This document shows, piece after piece, positions 8,074-16,001 of a stretch of 57,078 bases of DNA. The position numbers and the translations under genes were made by a program. The notes beneath the pieces were generated by a model. The model searched no databases. It was not told the DNA's origin and was given only the letters and a program-made list of their open reading frames with translations. Positions within the stretch are counted from its first letter, which is position 1, and every line of letters starts with the position of its first letter. The stretch spans positions 1 to 57,078 of the forward strand of contig JAJYYU010000002.1 of NCBI GenBank assembly GCA_021800515.1. The letters run 5' to 3'. The DNA is from Microcaldota archaeon (GTDB taxonomy: Archaea; Micrarchaeota; Micrarchaeia; Micrarchaeales; Micrarchaeaceae).

Positions 8074-9327
8074 ATGGGAAATAATATAAAAAATAAGGAA
8101 AAAAAAGCACATGGCTATGTAAAAAGAAAATTACTGCATAGAAATATGAGCAAGCATATACATATGTCGCAGTATCTAACAAAAGATAAAGTAACTACAA
8201 AACGACGAAAAAAAAGTATGCCAAAGTATAGTAGTAGGAATGCAAATAAATTATATTCCTTTAGCAATTGGTCACTTTTTGAGGAATTGATTATAACTAA
8301 AATACTTAAAGCAGATGAAGTGGATAAAAATAATATTATGAATCCTGACGAAAGTTTTTTTTTATTAAAAAATATTGCAGTTAATTTTACAGAAACATTA
8401 ACAAAGATAAATTATAAAAATGGTTTTTTTACAGGGAAAGTATTATACTCCCTATTAAACAATGAGCATAATTATGCATTATATCAGGAGTCTATGCCAC
8501 ACCTTACAGAATTCCTTGAGCTTTGCGGATTTAGGCATGTAATGTTCAATGATTTTTCTGGCAAAACAGTAATCAGAATTCCTGCTTATAATGTAAATCA
8601 CATACCTTTAGGATTCAATATCCATTCTTTCGAAGCAGGCTTGATTTCAGGGTTTATAAGTTCTGCAAGGCATAAGCTTACATCTGTGGATGAAATTAAA
8701 TGTAGGAATAATAATGCGGATTTTTGCGAATTTGAGTGCCATGATTTTTCTATCCAACATGATCATATTAATGATATAAGTGCTGCAGTAGACACATTTT
8801 CAAAAAATTTTGCAGAAACATATTCGTCCCCAGCTAAAAATATAAAAGAAAAGAATCAAGTTAAAATTGGCATTGCAGATAAAGATTACTCTATGCTATA
8901 TTATTACCTGTCCTGTCATAATATATTTTTTAATAGCAATTTTAATAGCAGTATGAAGAAGGTTTTATGGTATATAGCATCTGCAATTAGGTATAGTCTA
9001 GATATGCAGCAAATACAGCATGCAACAGCGGCTGTAAAAGCTCCCTCGACATATGTCATAAAGCAGGCAATGAAACTTCTCTTAGTAGATATGGATGTAA
9101 TATCAGAGAAGCCCCTGCACGTTAAGCTTAAATTTAATACTTTTAATTCAAAAACAGAATTTATTAATTTAGCAGTTTTATTTTTTAATAGATTATCATT
9201 AAGTGGTAAAAATATTAAGCATACAGTAGTTATAAAAAGCAAGAATGGTATATATACTGCTGATATATTGCAGCAGATATCAAAAAATGAGATAGCAAAT
9301 AAACCACATCTCAAACCAAACCAATAA
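8074..9327 (+). CDS. V4R-domain protein with a basic N-terminal tail
   Basis: The protein has 417 residues. The first 60 or so are very basic (many K/R, some H), suggesting nucleic-acid or membrane-surface contact. Residues about 90-230 fit a V4R (4-vinyl reductase) fold: a Y/F-rich start, then SFEAGLISGFISSARHKL and the signature E-I-K-C-x8-C-E-F-E-C near the end. The paired cysteines are the usual ligand or metal site of V4R domains. The C-terminal 180 residues are unrecognised. V4R domains occur in archaeal sensor or regulator proteins and bacterial tetrapyrrole-related proteins. It lies between the TnpB remnant and SecY, alone in its transcript. The role is unknown; a small-molecule-sensing regulator is a reasonable guess. 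Confidence 0.7.
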   Translation: MGNNIKNKEKKAHGYVKRKLLHRNMSKHIHMSQYLTKDKVTTKRRKKSMPKYSSRNANKLYSFSNWSLFEELIITKILKADEVDKNNIMNPDESFFLLKNIAVNFTETLTKINYKNGFFTGKVLYSLLNNEHNYALYQESMPHLTEFLELCGFRHVMFNDFSGKTVIRIPAYNVNHIPLGFNIHSFEAGLISGFISSARHKLTSVDEIKCRNNNADFCEFECHDFSIQHDHINDISAAVDTFSKNFAETYSSPAKNIKEKNQVKIGIADKDYSMLYYYLSCHNIFFNSNFNSSMKKVLWYIASAIRYSLDMQQIQHATAAVKAPSTYVIKQAMKLLLVDMDVISEKPLHVKLKFNTFNSKTEFINLAVLFFNRLSLSGKNIKHTVVIKSKNGIYTADILQQISKNEIANKPHLKPNQ

Positions 9328-9422
9328 ATAATTAAGTGTTTAAAAATAATAAAAAGAATTACTTACTTTAAAAGCTGCAACTTCTGTTAAAGCTTGGTTT
9401 ATTTTATTAATCTGTGAAACAT

Positions 9423-10877
9423 ATGGCATTAGAATTTATGGAGCCGATTGCCAAATTCATTCCTTCTATAAAAGGGCCGACATCCCCCCTTTCTTTAAAA
9501 GAAAAGCTATTTTGGACAGGAATCGTGCTTGTAGTTTATTTTATATTATACAATACATACGCATTTGGTATAAATCAGGCAGAAGTTACAAACCCTCTTT
9601 TTGAACTTATAAGTATCATATTTGCTGCAAAAATCGGAAGCCTTATTACTATAGGTATAGGCCCTATAGTGTTGGCAAGTATATTGCTGCAGCTTTTCAA
9701 TGGTGCAGGTCTTATAAAATTTGATCAGAATAATATGGAAGAAAAGGCAAGGTTCCAGAGTATGCAGAAGCTTGCCGCAATTGTTTTAGGTATTGTTGAA
9801 AGTTTTATATTTGTTCTTACTGGCTATGTGCCTGTCTCAAATCATGCAATGATTGGTGCGGTAATATTGCAGCTTGTCATAGGAGCAATAACAATAATAT
9901 ACCTTGATGAAATAATGACAAAATGGGGCATAACTTCAGGTATAAACCTATTTATTGCCTCTGGCGTATCATATGATATAATAGCAGGGACATTAGGCAT
10001 TCTTCTCCCAGGCGCTATTACTGCAATACAGACAGGAGGCGCAACAGCAATATCTGAGGCCGTCTTGGCATTTGCCCCATTACTGTTTTCAATAATTGTA
10101 TTTTTAATAAGTATATATGCATATGAAATAAAAGTGGAGCTTCCACTTGTATTTGAGCAGCTTCGTGGAATTGGAGGCAGGCTGCCAATACCATTTTTAT
10201 ATGTCAGCGTCTTACCAGTAATACTTGCTACATCCCTTGAAATGAGCCTCACTGTATGGTTTAGGATTATTGCAAATGTACATGGTGCTTTTGCTAATTT
10301 TACAAAGTTCATAGCACTTTACCAGCCTGTCAATGGGCAGCTTCAGCTTAATGGAGGGCTTGTTTACCTTATCTCACCTACGTTCCCACTGCCTTATCCT
10401 GCACCTGCAGGCATTGGCGGATATAGGCAGTATTTTACTTATCTGCTTACCCATACAACACAGCTATTCCTTCCATTTGGGGGTGTTTTAGCAGTTCCTG
10501 AATGGATACATATAATTGTATATACTGTTGTGCTGGTCATATTGTGTATAGTTTTTGGTAAATTCTGGATTGAAATGACTGGGCAGAGCCCTAAGCATGT
10601 TGCAGACCAGTTGCAATCTGTTGGTTGGCAAATACCAGGTTTCAGGAGAGATCCACGGATAATTGAAAATGTGCTTAATAAATATATACCAACTGTGACA
10701 GTTCTTGGTAGCATATTTGTAGGCCTCCTTGCTGCCTTTGCAACATTAACTGGTGCACTTGGTACAGGAATGGGGATTTTACTTACAGTAGGGATTCTTT
10801 ACATGCTTTATCAGCAGCTTGAGCAGGAACACCTTTATGAGGCCTACCCTATTTTGAATAAAATTGTCAAAGAGTAA
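9423..10877 (+). CDS. secY: Protein translocase subunit SecY (Sec61 alpha)
   Basis: The protein (484 residues from ATG 9423; an upstream GTG at 9414 would add three) has ten hydrophobic segments and the family's conserved beginning: LSLKEKLFWTGIVLVVYFIL, GSLITIGIGPIVLASILLQL and ARFQSMQKLAAI. The cytoplasmic loop with YEIKVELPLVFEQLRG and the 6/7 and 8/9 loops for ribosome and SRP-receptor contact are present. The C-terminal end, MGILLTVGILYMLYQQLEQE, is typical of archaea. SecY forms the channel for export and membrane insertion and would serve the many secreted and membrane proteins in this window. It is not in a ribosomal-protein operon here, unlike in most archaea; AglB follows 48 bases downstream. 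Confidence 0.96.
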   Translation: MALEFMEPIAKFIPSIKGPTSPLSLKEKLFWTGIVLVVYFILYNTYAFGINQAEVTNPLFELISIIFAAKIGSLITIGIGPIVLASILLQLFNGAGLIKFDQNNMEEKARFQSMQKLAAIVLGIVESFIFVLTGYVPVSNHAMIGAVILQLVIGAITIIYLDEIMTKWGITSGINLFIASGVSYDIIAGTLGILLPGAITAIQTGGATAISEAVLAFAPLLFSIIVFLISIYAYEIKVELPLVFEQLRGIGGRLPIPFLYVSVLPVILATSLEMSLTVWFRIIANVHGAFANFTKFIALYQPVNGQLQLNGGLVYLISPTFPLPYPAPAGIGGYRQYFTYLLTHTTQLFLPFGGVLAVPEWIHIIVYTVVLVILCIVFGKFWIEMTGQSPKHVADQLQSVGWQIPGFRRDPRIIENVLNKYIPTVTVLGSIFVGLLAAFATLTGALGTGMGILLTVGILYMLYQQLEQEHLYEAYPILNKIVKE

Positions 10878-10925
10878 AATATAATATAAAAAATTCTATA
10901 AAAATGAAAACATTAGTGAATTAAA

Positions 10926-13451
10926 ATGTCTCTTCATAGAAATACCTCAATTAATAATAGCGAAATAAAAAAAGAAGAAAAACGCATTGAAACTGAAATT
11001 GAAAAGCAGAAAGAGGAATTAGATAAAGAGTATAAAAATGTTGTTAAAGAAATATTAGAAACAGACATAAAAAATGAAGATAAATTTGAGAGTAATCCAC
11101 AGGATATAGAAGAAAAGTCTGAAATAAGCAAAAATAAAAACTCTGATAATAGGGATATTTTTAGCATTTTAAATAACTTAGAGCATAATAAATATTTTAT
11201 AATCGGGGCAGCGATTTTAATAGTTATACTTGGGATTTATCTTCGAATGGGCATGTTCAAGTATCCTGGTTTTTTTGAGCCAGATGCATTCTTTCATTTT
11301 TCAGTATTACAGCAGACCGTATCAAACCATTTTATAGAGCCTTTGAATTCTAGTTATTCAGGATTTCCTGCATCCCATTATATCGAAGAACCTGACGGAC
11401 TTTATTATGTAACATTAATACCTTACTTTTTTGTAAGATTTTTTGGGATCAGCCTTTATTCTCTCACAAGGATTATACCTGTAATTTTTGGAATTATGGA
11501 TATAATAGGAGCATTTTTCCTTATTAGAGTTCTTTCCAAAAATAACTACCTTTCATTGCTATCAATGTTTTTTGTAGCAGTTTCGAATGGAGATATCGCA
11601 AGAACTGCTGCCCTTGTATATAGAGGCGATGGATTCATAACTATTTTTATGATTGTTTCCCTAATTCTTATGTTAAAGACATTTGAATTAAAAGGAACCA
11701 AAAAATATATCTCAGCAATATCTAGTGGAGTTATCCTTGGGATAGGGATGGCTGTCTGGAACGGATCGCCATTTACAATGCTTGTTTATATTCTTGCCCT
11801 TATTTTCATTTTGGTTTATTCATTTTTAATTGCCAATAAAGATTATCTATTTGATATTATTTTGCTAAGTATTGCATTTTTGATTTCGCATATTATTGAA
11901 AATCTATTTTATGCATTGACAATAATAAGGGTTTCACTTCCCTTTACTGACTTCCATTTCTTTTTCCTATTCCTTCCAGTCTTCTTATTCTCAATTCTTA
12001 CATTTTTCATGATTAAAAAAAATAAGCCTAAACTTTTTGTGCACAATTTAAAAGCGAGAATGTTCTTTGTACTTATTGCGCTTATGCTTACTGCATTTAT
12101 TTTGCTGTTGTTTTTCTATAATTATATGATCTTACTTTCTACAGGATATGGTTCAATATCAAGAAGCAGCTCAGCGCTTGCAGCAACGATAGAAGAGCTC
12201 CAACCACCCACCTATGAGTTCCTCTTTGCAAGTTTCTATTATGCGCTTTATTTAGCACCAATAGGCATTGCAATGTTTATTGGTATTTTTGCATTTGTTA
12301 AAATACACAATTATATGAAATATAAAAAATTGTCACTTACAGAGTTGATTGATAAGAATTATTCTACAACATTGCTTGGATTCCTTGGTCTCCTTGCATA
12401 TTTTACAGTAACTGGTTACCTGCAATCAGTAGCAATAAGGTTTAATTCTCTGGTTTCAATCCCATTTGCAATATTCTCTGCATTTACGATATATATCGCA
12501 AGCATGTTTGTTTATAAAGCATTAGTGAGATTATATAAAACTAATCAAACATTAAAGTATGGGTTATTTTTTGCATATCTTGCAGTATTGTTTGTATTCC
12601 TGTTTTATTTTGCAAAATTTTCCCATTTACAAGCGTATTCATCGCAGCAGGCAGATGATATCAATCCAGCATTTCTGAGTGCTATGAGCTGGATGCAGAA
12701 TAATACCCCTTCTAATGCGACTGTACTTGCATTATGGCCCGATGGGTCTGTCGTTGAAGGCGTAGCGCACAGGAGAAGCCTTATGGATAGCGTAAGCGGA
12801 CAGATTTCTGAGCCTACATTTAAATTTGCAAGCTTCTTATTTAACAGCAGCAATGATTATAATTATTTATATTCTATTAATAGGCCACAATATCTTGTTG
12901 TGAGATATTTTTGGTTTTATGAATTAGGTGGAATCGCCCAAGAAGCCTATCTAAATCTCACTACGAACCAACAGCGTGGAAATTATAGCTATATAATGAT
13001 GACATCATTGAATATCACTCACAATGCCACTGCAATTGATTATCTGTTCAGATCTAATTCTTTTAATGTAAGCTTTATTACAGAACCTAGCCAAAATGGC
13101 ACAAAGTTTTCTGCATATGTGCTTGAGCCTTCTTATCCCCCTCAACCAATTAAAAATATCCTTTTTTATAACGAGACGAGCAAGAATTATTCAATTGCAA
13201 CTTCATCAGCCAATGCTCTTAATTATACTTTACTTATCTATTATTCAGGCCACAACATAGATGGCAGTGCACTTATCGGGCCAAGACTAATGAATTCAAA
13301 CATGCTTAAGTTTTTAGTCCTTTGTAATTATGTGGAATGCCCTTATAATAGTAAAAATGTTACATTAAGCCTTGTTTATGCAAATAATGATACAAGGATC
13401 TATAAGATAAACTATCTTAATGCATTACATACAATAAATTCATCAAGGTAG
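10926..13451 (+). CDS. aglB: Dolichyl-phosphooligosaccharide-protein glycotransferase AglB (Stt3 family), divergent
   Basis: This is an 841-residue integral membrane protein with an N-terminal charged cytosolic extension of about 88 residues (Lys/Glu-rich, coiled-coil-like). About 13 membrane segments and a C-terminal outer domain follow. The first acidic motif is GFFEPDAFF (E118, D120). The second is VYRGDGF. The TIxE motif appears as TIEELQPPT in external loop 5. The usual WWDYG signature is replaced by LWPDGSVVEG (near residue 600), keeping W, D and G only. It transfers lipid-linked glycans to Asn of N-x-S/T, and sequons are abundant in the exported proteins of this window. It sits 48 bases downstream of secY. 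The N-terminal extension is unusual. Confidence 0.9.
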   Translation: MSLHRNTSINNSEIKKEEKRIETEIEKQKEELDKEYKNVVKEILETDIKNEDKFESNPQDIEEKSEISKNKNSDNRDIFSILNNLEHNKYFIIGAAILIVILGIYLRMGMFKYPGFFEPDAFFHFSVLQQTVSNHFIEPLNSSYSGFPASHYIEEPDGLYYVTLIPYFFVRFFGISLYSLTRIIPVIFGIMDIIGAFFLIRVLSKNNYLSLLSMFFVAVSNGDIARTAALVYRGDGFITIFMIVSLILMLKTFELKGTKKYISAISSGVILGIGMAVWNGSPFTMLVYILALIFILVYSFLIANKDYLFDIILLSIAFLISHIIENLFYALTIIRVSLPFTDFHFFFLFLPVFLFSILTFFMIKKNKPKLFVHNLKARMFFVLIALMLTAFILLLFFYNYMILLSTGYGSISRSSSALAATIEELQPPTYEFLFASFYYALYLAPIGIAMFIGIFAFVKIHNYMKYKKLSLTELIDKNYSTTLLGFLGLLAYFTVTGYLQSVAIRFNSLVSIPFAIFSAFTIYIASMFVYKALVRLYKTNQTLKYGLFFAYLAVLFVFLFYFAKFSHLQAYSSQQADDINPAFLSAMSWMQNNTPSNATVLALWPDGSVVEGVAHRRSLMDSVSGQISEPTFKFASFLFNSSNDYNYLYSINRPQYLVVRYFWFYELGGIAQEAYLNLTTNQQRGNYSYIMMTSLNITHNATAIDYLFRSNSFNVSFITEPSQNGTKFSAYVLEPSYPPQPIKNILFYNETSKNYSIATSSANALNYTLLIYYSGHNIDGSALIGPRLMNSNMLKFLVLCNYVECPYNSKNVTLSLVYANNDTRIYKINYLNALHTINSSR

Positions 13452-13690
13452 CCTATTTTTAATAACCTATTTTTTTATTGCGCTCTAATTAGCTTAATAA
13501 ATGCGCTATTTATAGGGCTATTTCTCAAATGTATCTTATTATATATTAAAATATATGGCGTGGAATCTGCAAAAAGATTTAAATATCACAATAACCACTA
13601 TTAATCTAATAAAATTAATTTTAATAAATAGTCTATAAAAATTATAAAAAAGTATTATATGGTAATTCCTTATATATTTGCGGTGATAAA

Positions 13691-14488
13691 ATGAATTTAT
13701 TTAAAAAACAAAATAACACAGTAATTACTAGTCATCCTAATCTACATGAGATAGTAAATAATGCGGCTAAAACTGTAAAAAATTTAAATTGTGATACTAC
13801 TTCATATTTTTATAATGCCAAAGAAATCTTTAAAAATGCTAAGACTGAATTAATTAATCTTTCTAGAAATTCAGATAAATTAATTATAGATCATGCATCT
13901 TTATTTTTTGGTGAACTCAATACGCTAACGAGTTCAGAATTAAATTTCACAAATATGTTAATCAATAATATCTCACTTTTAGAGACTAATGATTCTATTC
14001 ATATAAAAAATATAAATAAGGAATCAGATGATGACTCTTATGAATTACCAGATATTTTGGGAACGTATATAGCAAATATGCATACAGCATCATCAACTTA
14101 TATTGGTCCTGTTATTAATATAGATAAGGCCCAATTGCTGCAAAACTTAAAAGAGGATAAACAGCATCTAGAAAAAGTAAAGCAGTTATTATCTGAACTT
14201 CAAGATATCTATTCAGAATCCTCTGAAAATAAAATAAAAGAAATCAAGTTAAAAAGAGACTGCAATGAGACTTCAAACACTCAAATCGATTATAATACAG
14301 CTATAAATGCTAATGAAGAGTTGCTGAAATTTTATATTAAAAGAAATACTTTACTGAATGCAATAAACAATGATCTTAAAATAGATAACAGAATAAATGA
14401 AGTGATAGATATTAATAATGCTGAAATAGCAACATGCAATACAAAAATAATCCAAGCCAATGCAAATAAGTTTTTAAGAGGATACTAG
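13691..14488 (+). CDS. Helical/coiled-coil cytosolic protein, unknown
   Basis: The protein has 265 residues, rich in Asn, Lys, Glu, Ile and Leu, without signal peptide or membrane segments. Heptad-like stretches occur at about 145-175 (KEDKQHLEKVKQLLSELQ) and about 205-250. The start ATG is preceded by GCGGTGATAAA, a good GGTGAT ribosome site. A TATA-like TTTAAATA lies near 13577. The next gene (14601) encodes another helical protein opening with a similar M-[NS]-[LI]-F tetrapeptide; the two may be functionally linked. No family recognised. Confidence 0.65.
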   Translation: MNLFKKQNNTVITSHPNLHEIVNNAAKTVKNLNCDTTSYFYNAKEIFKNAKTELINLSRNSDKLIIDHASLFFGELNTLTSSELNFTNMLINNISLLETNDSIHIKNINKESDDDSYELPDILGTYIANMHTASSTYIGPVINIDKAQLLQNLKEDKQHLEKVKQLLSELQDIYSESSENKIKEIKLKRDCNETSNTQIDYNTAINANEELLKFYIKRNTLLNAINNDLKIDNRINEVIDINNAEIATCNTKIIQANANKFLRGY

Positions 14489-14600
14489 ATATAAATTAAT
14501 AAAGCTGGATTTAATAGGTATATATTTCAAATTAATTTTTATTGTAATAAGCATACTAAGCATATATAAACTATTTCCGTATAAGATTGGGTAATTTATT

Positions 14601-15125
14601 ATGTCCATATTTGAAAGAGGGAAAAATAGTGAAAAAAATACGCATGAATTATACTCTAATTATCTTGATGAGATAAAAGCAAAACTGCACACTGAAGAAG
14701 AACTATATTCGCGTCTTAAGCCATTATCTGAGATGACACATACAATGCCTATAACTTTAAATACTCAGATAACTGAAGAAATTAAGGAGATCATCAAAAA
14801 TAAAAATATAGGCCACCTAGATAATTATAAATTAATTGTTACAATAGCAGAACAACTTGCAGCGCAGTTCGATTCATCTGAAAAGCAGATTGCTATATCT
14901 AATAAGGCAAAAGATGCTTACTCTGATCTTAAAAAATTATTTTCTACAATAGCAATAAATGCGCTTGAACTAATCTCTGATTATGAAGAAAAAGAGCAGG
15001 AAAATATACCTAGCGCATTGTTAAACTTAAGAAAAGCAAGAGATTTCTCTGATAAATTTGGAACCGCACAAGAGATAGTAAATAAACGGATTCTATTTAA
15101 CTTAAAAAGACTAGAGAGAAGCTAA
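14601..15125 (+). CDS. Small helical cytosolic protein, unknown
   Basis: A 174-residue all-helical protein rich in Glu/Lys with no cysteines. Stretches such as LDEIKAKLHTEEELYSRLK and ALELISDYEEKEQE suggest coiled coils. It follows another helical orphan in the same direction at a distance of 112 bases and precedes the convergent superoxide dismutase gene. It has no signal peptide or catalytic motif. Function unknown; a paralogous relation with the upstream gene is possible but not evident from alignment by eye. Confidence 0.62.
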   Translation: MSIFERGKNSEKNTHELYSNYLDEIKAKLHTEEELYSRLKPLSEMTHTMPITLNTQITEEIKEIIKNKNIGHLDNYKLIVTIAEQLAAQFDSSEKQIAISNKAKDAYSDLKKLFSTIAINALELISDYEEKEQENIPSALLNLRKARDFSDKFGTAQEIVNKRILFNLKRLERS

Positions 15126-15187
15126 AGCGAAGTGCTGCTGTGAGAAAGCTATTGGAAATAAGCTAATAGGCTATTGTTGGTTTATTT

Positions 15188-15808
15188 TTATGTGATGCTC
15201 TTTGAGACTTCTGCAAATTTTTCATATACTTCATTAACTTTATTCCAGTCAATTGCATTTACGAATTCTGTTATATATTTTGCTCTGTCAGGACCAAACT
15301 TATGGTAATATGCATGTTCAAAGACATCAAGAACTATCAGTGGCAGTGATCCGATAACTCCTCCTTGGTTGTGTACATCATATGTAAAATTTCTTAATTT
15401 TTTATCACTAAAAATATCAATCGACAAAACTGCCCATCCTCGTGCGCATTTGCCAGCTGCAATAAAATCGTCCCTCCATTTTTCAAATGATCCAAAATCC
15501 TGATTTATCTTTTTTATTATTGCAAGATTCTCAGCAGGTGCGCTGTTTATCCCTATGCAGTTCCAGTAAAGTTCATGCAAGACTGCTCCATTTGCATTCC
15601 AAGTTTCCTCCAGTTTAAGTTCACGGAAAAGTGAATAATTTGCATTTGACTTTGACTTGTCTACTGTTTGTAATTCTGCTTCAATCTCATTTCGTTTGTT
15701 AACATATCCTGCATAATGTACATCATGATGCCATTTGTAAGTTTCACTATCCATTATATTTTCTAGACCATTAAAATTTATCTTCATTTGTTTTATCTCA
15801 AAAACCAT
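15188..15808 (-). CDS. sodA: Fe/Mn superoxide dismutase
   Basis: The first metal ligand His27 is in YKWHHDVHYAGYVN (numbering from ATG 15808, 206 residues). The second is in VLHELYWNC. The Asp and His pair lies in LDVFEHAYYHKFG, and the family Trp and Gln/Gly sites are in WAVLSIDIF and NQGGVIGSLP. I chose ATG 15808 because AGGTGG sits 5 bases upstream; a GTG at 15817 would overlap that site. The enzyme dismutates superoxide in the cytosol, fitting an aerobic or microaerobic lifestyle. Metal specificity cannot be decided by eye. It is divergent from leuS, with both promoters in the 190-base gap. Confidence 0.95.
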   Translation of the reverse strand: MVFEIKQMKINFNGLENIMDSETYKWHHDVHYAGYVNKRNEIEAELQTVDKSKSNANYSLFRELKLEETWNANGAVLHELYWNCIGINSAPAENLAIIKKINQDFGSFEKWRDDFIAAGKCARGWAVLSIDIFSDKKLRNFTYDVHNQGGVIGSLPLIVLDVFEHAYYHKFGPDRAKYITEFVNAIDWNKVNEVYEKFAEVSKSIT

Positions 15809-15950
15809 TTTTACCACCTATAATTTTAAGTTGATTAATAATTTATTTATACTCTATTTATTATTTGTATTAATGTGGAACTTTGATTTGTATTACCCCT
15901 CCTTTAATTACACTATATAATTTATCAACACATTAACTAAATAATATAAA

Positions 15951-15961
15951 ATTATAAATAG
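15951..15961 (+). promoter_or_regulatory. TATA box for leuS
   Basis: ATTATAAATAG lies about 41 bases upstream of the LeuRS ATG. Transcription starting about 25 bases downstream of it would leave a short leader carrying the TTTAGGTG ribosome site just before the ATG. Confidence 0.5.
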
Positions 15962-16001
15962 ATTCTTAGTAATTAGTTAAATTAACTTTTTAGGTGCTTT
16001 C

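Noticed and set aside
8916-9314. Antisense frame over the V4R protein gene
   Set aside because: No motif or start signal; the other strand encodes a protein with a recognised domain.
13654-13693. Eleven-codon frame (ATG 13657) overlapping the start of the helical orphan
   Set aside because: Too short and with no ribosome site; the GGTGATAAAATG of the main gene explains the sequence.
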